Below are positions 28,611 through 33,546 of a stretch of DNA of 33,546 bases, piece by piece (position 1 is the first letter of the stretch; each line of letters opens with the position of its first letter). A model generated the notes under the pieces. That model saw only the letters and a list, made by a program, of their open reading frames with translations, did not search any database and was not told the DNA's origin. The DNA comes from a virus: positions 1 to 33,546 of IMG/VR virus record IMGVR_UViG_3300012008_000023; one strand, written 5' to 3'. A program made the position numbers and the translations under genes.

Positions 28611-30714
28611 TCACGCGATCGCCACCGATACGCTGCCGCGACGGTTCGCCGCTGCCAGCGCCTTCACGATGATCTGCTCGAGTTCCTGCTTCGACCCGAC
28701 ATAGTTCGGGAAGCTGAAGTTGTTAACGACGCCACCGCCGCCGCGACCTGCGGGGATCACCCGCTCACCGCCATGCACGACCGCCAACCTTGGCCCGCTG
28801 CCCGGCACCACACCACCCGACGCGAACGACAGGCCCGACCAGTCGAGGCCCGGGCCGACGCCGCCGGTGGACGCGTTCGGGTTCGCCGCCAACGACGCCT
28901 GCACCGCCGAGTCAAGCCACGACTGCGACAACTGTCCGCCCGACCCGGACACACCGATCCCCGACGCCAACGCCAGCGAACGCTGGCTAGGCGCCTTCGC
29001 CGACTGACTCAACGTCGTGATCATCTCCTGCTCCCGGCTGATCGCGAGGCCGACACCCCGGTAGGCGTCCGCGGCAATCACATCGACGACACCCTGGAGA
29101 GATGCGCGGATCCGCGGGAGGCCATCCTTCATGCCCTGCTCGAACCCTTGGACGACACCGGCCGCGAGCGGCATCCCGACCGCGTGGATCGTGAACATGA
29201 ACTCGCCGGATCCCTTCAGGAGATTCCCTGCGAAGTGAATCGCGGACGAAATGTAGCCGTGGAGTTTCCCCGCGAGCTCACCCGGGAGACTCGTGATGCC
29301 GGCGAGGACACCTCTGACCAGAGCCTTCCCGATCCCGAGCGCCCACCCGTACGCCTCACCGGCGATGCTGATGATCGCCTTGCCGAGATTCTGGAGCACC
29401 TGCTCGACCTTGCCGAGCAGCGCGGAGAGTCCGGACACGATGCCGTGGACGACCGCCTTGCCGACCGCCGTCGCAGCCGTCACGAACACCGTGACGAATC
29501 CGCGCACAACCGTGACCGCGGCGTGCAGCACCGTCGAGACGATGTCGACGAGGTCATGCCAGGCTTTCCCCCAGTGGCCTTGGATGATCTGCAACACGAA
29601 ATCGACGGCGTCCTTCACGACGATCATCACGGCGCGCACGATCGTGAGGACGGAGCCGAGGAACGTGGTGGTGATCTTCGTGATAGCCCCGCCGAACCTG
29701 GCCCAGACCGCCTCGAGCACGGCGGCGACGTTCTCGAACGCGGGCCGGATCGTCGTGTTGTAGTAGTCGACGACCTTCTTCGCGGCGGCTTCGACCTGCG
29801 GCCAATGCTTCTGGATCGCCGCACCGACCGCCTCGACGATCGGCTGCAACGCCGCCCATGCACTCTTCAGTGCATCGACGGAGCCGCGCACCGCGTCATG
29901 GACGCCCTTCGACGTCTGCAAGAAACTAACGAAGTCCGCGAGCTTCGCCGCAACCGCCGCGACGGTCCGGCAGCAACCCTTGCCCGAGTGACACCTCGAG
30001 GTGTTCGACCTGGGCGTGGAACTGCGCCATCCCACCGGCGGCGGTGTCCGCGAACGCCTGCCCTTGCCCGTGAACCTTCTCGTTCACGGCGTCGATAACA
30101 GCCTGGCCGGTCGCCATCTTGTCGAGCAGCTTCGCGTGCGCCTCCGTGGCCTTTCCCGCAGCGGTCGTCAGATCAAGATGTGTGCGCTTCAACGCGTCGA
30201 GATGCGTCGTCAGCGGGATAACCGTGATGCCGAGCTGCTTCGCCGCACGCTGCGACCCCGTCATCGCCATCGTCATCATCTTCGTCGCGTCACCGAGCGC
30301 GACACCCTTGAAGCGCGCGAGGTCCTGCGCGACCGCCAGATCCTTCATCGACTTGCCGACATCGCCGGTCGCGGTGATCAGCGAGCCGAGCGCGGTACGG
30401 ACGTCGGTGTCGGTGAACCCCAGCTTGCGGCTTGCTGCTTCGGCCGCGTCGATCTGCCCGGCCGACGCTTTCGCTGACAGCCCGGCGTTCTTGAACGCCT
30501 GATCCAGCCGGGACTGAGACGTCTCGGCTGCCATCGCAGCCTTGATGCTTTGTTCGAGCACGACCGTGGCCGCGACTATCGCGGCGGCCGCGCCAGCCTT
30601 CGCAATCGTGCCGAGTTTGCTGGCGAACCCACTTGACGCCTTGCCTGCACGCCCCAGCGCATTCTCCAGGGACGATGCATCCCCGATGATGTCAACTTTT
30701 AGCTGGCGGGCCAC
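28611..30714 (-). CDS. Tape-measure protein (split by an apparent frameshift)
   Basis: The first frame starts at GTG 30714 (ARQLKVDIIGDASSLENALG) with GAGAGGAGCGCCT upstream. It continues through the helical repeat-rich N-terminus to VEHLEVSLGQGLLP near 29972. The protein resumes in the +1 frame as TVAAVAAKLADFVSFLQ and runs to 28611 with hydrophobic segments (TTFLGSVLTIVRAVMIVV; TVVRGFVTVFVTAATAVG) and the end SFPNYVGSKQELEQIIVKAL. Removing one base gives 701 codons, short for a tape measure. A real frameshift would abolish tails, so sequence error is likelier. The length implies a comparatively short tail. Confidence 0.88.
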
Positions 30715-30779
30715 AGGCGCTCCTCTCAAGCGGCAGGGCAGGTTTGCCGGTACAACAGACGCCTACCGAAGGAGCCGTG

Positions 30780-30914
30780 ATGTTCAGGCTAGGCCGCATC
30801 ATGTTGTGGATCGTGTTCTTCCCGCTCGGCATCTGGCGCTCAGTGCGACATGGGCAAAAGAAGAGCGAAAAGAGAATCCTCGACGAGATGCACCGACACA
30901 CCACTGACGTCTAG
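30780..30914 (+). CDS. Plus-strand 44-residue membrane protein inside the tail operon
   Basis: The only plus-strand gene apart from the regulator. ATG at 30780 with GAAGGAGCCGTG upstream (ideal site and spacing) opens MFRLGRIMLWIVFFPLGIWR, one transmembrane helix, then a highly charged amphipathic tail (HGQKKSEKRILDEMHRH). Its stop (30912-30914) overlaps the end of the chaperone extension on the other strand. It has its own gap of 65 bases upstream with a possible -10 (TACAAC, 30751-30756). Composition is visibly less GC-rich than its neighbours. This has the marks of a moron expressed from the prophage. Confidence 0.75.
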   Translation: MFRLGRIMLWIVFFPLGIWRSVRHGQKKSEKRILDEMHRHTTDV

Positions 30915-31455
30915 CCCTGGTTCAGCGCGTCCCGTTTCGCTTGCGCATACGCGAGCAGTGCGGTCAGTTCGGCCGGCGTGTAATCGTTGAGCTGGTACGG
31001 GTGGATGCCGAGCAGGTTCGGGTCGGCTAGGTCAGCGGTCCAGCAGTCTCGAGGGTCGAAGGCTCCGGGATCTTCTCGCCAGAGCCTTTGCCGTTCTGCT
31101 GCACGGATGCGTCGCTCGCCGACGCGTGTGCCGGGGGGTCCGCGGCAGCAACCTCGGGTGCTTCCTTCTCGACGGACTCGATGATCGCGACGATCGGTGT
31201 GTCACCGATCGCCTGTTCGAGCTGGCGTTCCGTCAAGGTCGGCTGGGTGCGGCGGATGCTGACATACATCCATGCGAACCATGCGTCCGGGTCTGCTTTC
31301 CCGAGCGCGACCTCCATGTCCACGAGCGGCATCCCGGAGATCCTTTTCGCTTCTTTCGTCTCCGGGAACGTCAGCTTCGACGTCTGAACCAGTTCGTACC
31401 TGGTCTCGTTCACGGTCACATAGACCCGTTCTGCGGGCCTCGGGTCATCGCTCAT
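30911..31455 (-). CDS. Tail assembly chaperone pair (G and G-T by -1 frameshift)
   Basis: The zero-frame product (31027-31455, 142 residues) starts MSDDPRPAERVYVTVNETRY with GAGGAGCACG upstream and has the usual chaperone look (ELVQTSKLTFPETKEAKRIS). In the -1 frame an open stretch overlaps its end and continues as FDPRDCWTADLADPNLLG, IHPYQLNDYTPAELTALLAY, ending at TAG 30911. This is the standard G/G-T arrangement between major tail and tape-measure genes. The exact slip site is not obvious; the likely window is 31030-31110. No start codon serves the second frame alone. Confidence 0.8.
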
Positions 31456-31472
31456 CGTGCTCCTCTCATCGG

Positions 31473-31850
31473 TTAGAACCCGTGCCCGACGCTGACCCGG
31501 TCGAGCATCAACGTGAGGCCGGCCAGGATCTCCGGCTCGGCTTCCTCGAGGGCGGGCTGCATCGCCTTGTCCATCAGCAGCCCCGCGAGGTTCGGCCGGG
31601 GTGAGCCGCCCTGCCGGTGGGATTTCGGCGCGACATACACGGTGTTCAGCGTCGTGCCGATCCTCATACGGCTCCAGCCTGGGCCGAGGTGCGATATCTC
31701 CTTCATCGCGAGCGACTCCGCCCCAACCCGCACAGGCTCCGCGACCTCCCTGAGTTCGGCTCGCAACGCCTTCTTCATTTCCGCCGAGGTTTCCGAGAAC
31801 GCGATCTGGAGCTCGCGCAGACCCTGAACCCGGATCTCGCCGACGGGCAT
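31473..31850 (-). CDS. HK97 gp10-like tail completion protein
   Basis: This 125-residue protein starts MPVGEIRVQGLRELQIAF at an ATG abutting the major tail stop. It has the gp10 family plan: a long helix (EMKKALRAELREVAEPVRVG), a loop with GPGWSRMRIG, a strand VYVAPKSHRQ, and a C-terminal helix (LEEAEPEILAGL). Such proteins join the tail to the head completion complex. It usually precedes the major tail gene; here it follows it, a small departure from the common order. Confidence 0.82.
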   Translation of the reverse strand: MPVGEIRVQGLRELQIAFSETSAEMKKALRAELREVAEPVRVGAESLAMKEISHLGPGWSRMRIGTTLNTVYVAPKSHRQGGSPRPNLAGLLMDKAMQPALEEAEPEILAGLTLMLDRVSVGHGF

Positions 31851-32265
31851 TTAGCTGGTGGCCCTCGAGATCGTCCCGTTGACCGGCATGTCGAGCTTCG
31901 TCAGGGATGCGTCTCCGACCTTGCCCGCGATCGGCTGGTAGGAGGTCAGGATTGCGGTCCCCGAGTAGCACGGGTTCGTCGCCGACGACGTGGAGCCGCT
32001 GGCCCACACCTGGACGAGGAACAGCGACCCGCCCGCGAAGAGCGGCTGCAGTGTCGCGTCGACTTTCGCGGCGGCGAAGTCGGAGAACATCGACAGCGTG
32101 AACTTGTCGTCACGGATGCCGAGGATCCTCTGATGGCCGCCTGCGCCCATCGCGCGTCACGTCGATGTCGGCTGCCGACATGTCGACCGTGACGTCACTC
32201 ACATGGTCGGACAGATCGACGTTGTTGATCTTGACCGACGCATTCGTCAGTACGAATACAGCCAT
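31851..32265 (-). CDS. Major tail protein (split by an apparent frameshift)
   Basis: The first frame starts MAVFVLTNASVKINNVDLSD with GAAAGGAGCACCACG upstream, to DMSAADIDVT near 32150. The second frame continues MGAGGHQRILGIRDDKFTLS and FAAAKVDATLQPLFAGGSLF and ends GTISRATS. The junction ACG-CGC-GATGGGC becomes the natural T-A-M-G if one base is removed, giving 138 codons in all. The tail-tube fold of actinophages has this size and pattern. An inserted base in the sequence is likelier than a broken gene. Confidence 0.87.
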
Positions 32266-32278
32266 CGTGGTGCTCCTT

Positions 32279-32695
32279 TCACGTTCCGGTTGCGTAGACC
32301 TCGACGGTCCAATCAACGCCGAGATACGGGGGTCGTCCTTCAGAGACGAACTGCCGGTAGCCGCTGCAGGAGGTGACGCTTGCGTCGGCGCAACTGCCGC
32401 CGAGGGTGGGGTCTGATTCGATCGCGGCCTTGACCGAGAGCGCACCCGAGGATGCGAGGTAACGGTCGAGGTTGACCTGTGAGCCGATGTCAGCCGAGAG
32501 CGCAACGAAGAGCTGCACGGTCAGTGTCCAGTGGTCCAGCCCGCGCGCCATCGCAAGGTCGTATTCGACGCCGGCGGGGAAGACGTGGACGCTCGGAGGT
32601 GTCGGGTTCGCGAGCATGTAGGCCGACGTGTTCTGGATTCCGAGGACGCCCAGGTTCGCCGCCAAACCGGCGCGGATGAGTGCGAGGTCAGCCAT
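32279..32695 (-). CDS. Tail terminator / minor head-tail joining protein
   Basis: This 138-residue protein starts MADLALIRAGLAANLGVLGI, a helix followed by beta-rich segments (SVHVFPAGVEYDLAMARGLD; HWTLTVQLFVALSADIGSQV), ending VDWTVEVYATGT. This is the pattern of tail-terminator (gpU/gp17-like) proteins that cap the tail tube. Its position directly before the major tail gene fits. The stop lies 13 bases before the major tail start. Confidence 0.75.
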   Translation of the reverse strand: MADLALIRAGLAANLGVLGIQNTSAYMLANPTPPSVHVFPAGVEYDLAMARGLDHWTLTVQLFVALSADIGSQVNLDRYLASSGALSVKAAIESDPTLGGSCADASVTSCSGYRQFVSEGRPPYLGVDWTVEVYATGT

Positions 32696-32699
32696 CGGT

Positions 32700-33546
32700 T
32701 TAGACGAACGGCCGGTGGAGGGTGTAGTGCGAGATCAGGTTCGCGACGTCAGGGTCGGTGCGGGCGATCCGCATCGCCGCACCCGCATCCAACCCGACGG
32801 TGACGATCCCGAACGGTGCCTCACGGACACGCTTCAAGAGTTTCGACGCCAGGATCTCGGTTGCGACCATCACGTCAGCCGGGACAGCCGGCCAGCCGAA
32901 CACCCCGGTCACCTTGACGCTCTTCTCGACCGCCCACTCGCCGCCGTAGCTTTGACCGTAAACAGGGAAGTATCGGCCGGAGATCCGGCGGGCCCTGATC
33001 TGCGTGTACGGATAGTTGATCGCAGGATTGTTGAACGGCTCGAGCACGAAGTCTGTTCCGTCCGCCCACGTCTCCGCGTACACGCCGGCGCCGCCACGGT
33101 CGACGCTCAACGACGTGAGCGTGACGAGGTCGTCGATCTCGAGGAGCCTCCACCCGTCGGGGGTGTAGTAGCGGGTCGACTCTGCTTCGAGGTAGAAGCG
33201 GCGTCCGGTCGCGCTGTCGATGCCGCGGCTGGCGGCGTTGATCGCGTTCGTGATGTCGTTGTCTGCGTAGGTTTGCCCGGTGAGGCTTAGGGCGTCTTTC
33301 AGGCCGGAGACGGTGGCGTACTCCGTCCCCGTGGCTGGCGCCGTGGACGTGACGGCAAGGTCCTCGCTCGCGATGTTGCCGAAGCTGTCGTCCCACACCA
33401 CCTCGTAGGCGCCGCTCGTGGCGGGCGCGGTGAGTGTCGCGGTGTAGGTGACGACGGTGGGGAAGTCCGGGTCGACGCCTTCGACGATGCCGGTGGTGTG
33501 GCGGGGGGGGGGCGGCGGGTTTGGTGGGGGGCGGGGGGGGGGGGCC
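32700..33546 (-). CDS. Head-tail connector with Ig-like N-terminus (partial at the window end)
   Basis: The C-terminal 150-odd residues match connector (gp6-like) proteins: SGLKDALSLTGQTYADNDIT, INAASRGIDSATGRRFYLE, LLEIDDLVTLTSLSVDRGG, VFGWPAVPADVMVATEILAS. The frame is open upstream of the GTG at 33401 to the window end. It encodes FPTVVTYTATLTAPATSGAYEVVWDD, a bacterial Ig-like strand pattern, so the true start lies outside or beyond the low-complexity tract. The last 45 bases would code a Pro-rich run, probably an artefact. If the molecule is circular, the start is the ATG at 62. Confidence 0.78.
   Translation of the reverse strand, partial: APPPRPPPNPPPPPRHTTGIVEGVDPDFPTVVTYTATLTAPATSGAYEVVWDDSFGNIASEDLAVTSTAPATGTEYATVSGLKDALSLTGQTYADNDITNAINAASRGIDSATGRRFYLEAESTRYYTPDGWRLLEIDDLVTLTSLSVDRGGAGVYAETWADGTDFVLEPFNNPAINYPYTQIRARRISGRYFPVYGQSYGGEWAVEKSVKVTGVFGWPAVPADVMVATEILASKLLKRVREAPFGIVTVGLDAGAAMRIARTDPDVANLISHYTLHRPFV
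33499..33546. repeat. G-homopolymer-rich window end
   Basis: The last bases are long G runs interrupted by single C, T or A (GGCGGCGGGTTTGGTGGGGG and similar). This is unlike normal coding sequence here, and the reads probably fail at this point. It marks where the assembly broke or was closed badly. Confidence 0.8.

Noticed and set aside
28580-28614. 11-codon frame (MSFHVIFGGRG) overlapping the tape-measure stop
   Set aside because: Too short to support, although a coupling peptide before the minor tail gene is possible.
2004-32265. A shared programmed +1 frameshift in capsid, tail and tape-measure genes
   Set aside because: The three sites have no common slip motif and each is cured by removing one base; insertion error is simpler, though read data should decide.

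Overview
The window is a temperate siphovirus-type phage genome (HK97-like head, long non-contractile tail) of a high-GC Gram-positive host. Evidence for an actinobacterial host: the visibly high G+C, many GTG and some TTG starts, an NlpC/P60 endolysin, an Rpf/lysozyme-like cell-wall protein, and likely leaderless GTG genes at the immunity locus. A soil actinobacterium (Streptomyces-like or Thermoleophilia-like) is a guess only. Almost everything lies on the minus strand in one long chain of genes with ATGA, GTGA or TGATG stop/start overlaps. Only two genes run on the plus strand: a putative immunity regulator (23899-24312) and a 44-residue membrane protein lodged in the tail operon (30780-30914).

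Layout, read in the direction of transcription (right to left). 33546-32700: partial head-tail connector with an Ig-like N-terminus. 32695-31473: tail terminator-like, major tail and gp10-like proteins. 31455-30911: tail assembly chaperone with a -1 frame extension. 30714-28611: tape measure. 28575-26295: minor tail and tail-collar proteins. 26147-24505: lysis cassette (endolysin and three membrane proteins). 24467-23409: terminator, plus-strand regulator, five-site operator array and divergent HTH gene. 23412-18944: HNH protein, small membrane and zinc proteins, RecT module. 18700-17071: two-gene module of a 4-residue-repeat protein (DUF6745-like) and its companion. 17029-13895: small proteins, excisionase-like gene, tyrosine integrase. 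13933-13702: attP region carrying a tRNA 3' half. 13464-8858: secreted lysozyme-like protein, zinc-finger proteins, VRR-NUC nuclease, replication initiator with iteron-like repeats. 8745-5977: small HTH gene, HNH nuclease, large terminase. 5980-62: small membrane protein, portal, protease, major capsid, glycosyltransferase, capsid-fibre-like protein.

The two window ends fall inside one structural module: the capsid side stops at base 1 and the head-tail connector starts at base 33546. The integrase and attP lie in the middle. This fits an opened circular or circularly permuted phage genome rather than an integrated prophage. If the ends are joined, the ATG at 62 reads in frame into the connector gene.

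The major capsid, major tail and tape-measure genes are each split by what looks like one extra base. Together with the G/C homopolymer tracts, this suggests sequence error rather than biology. The features most worth following up are the repeat-protein module with its perfect hairpin, the plus-strand tail-operon microprotein, the operator array with symmetric leaderless promoters, the iterons inside the replication gene, and the unusual number of tiny CxxC zinc proteins.
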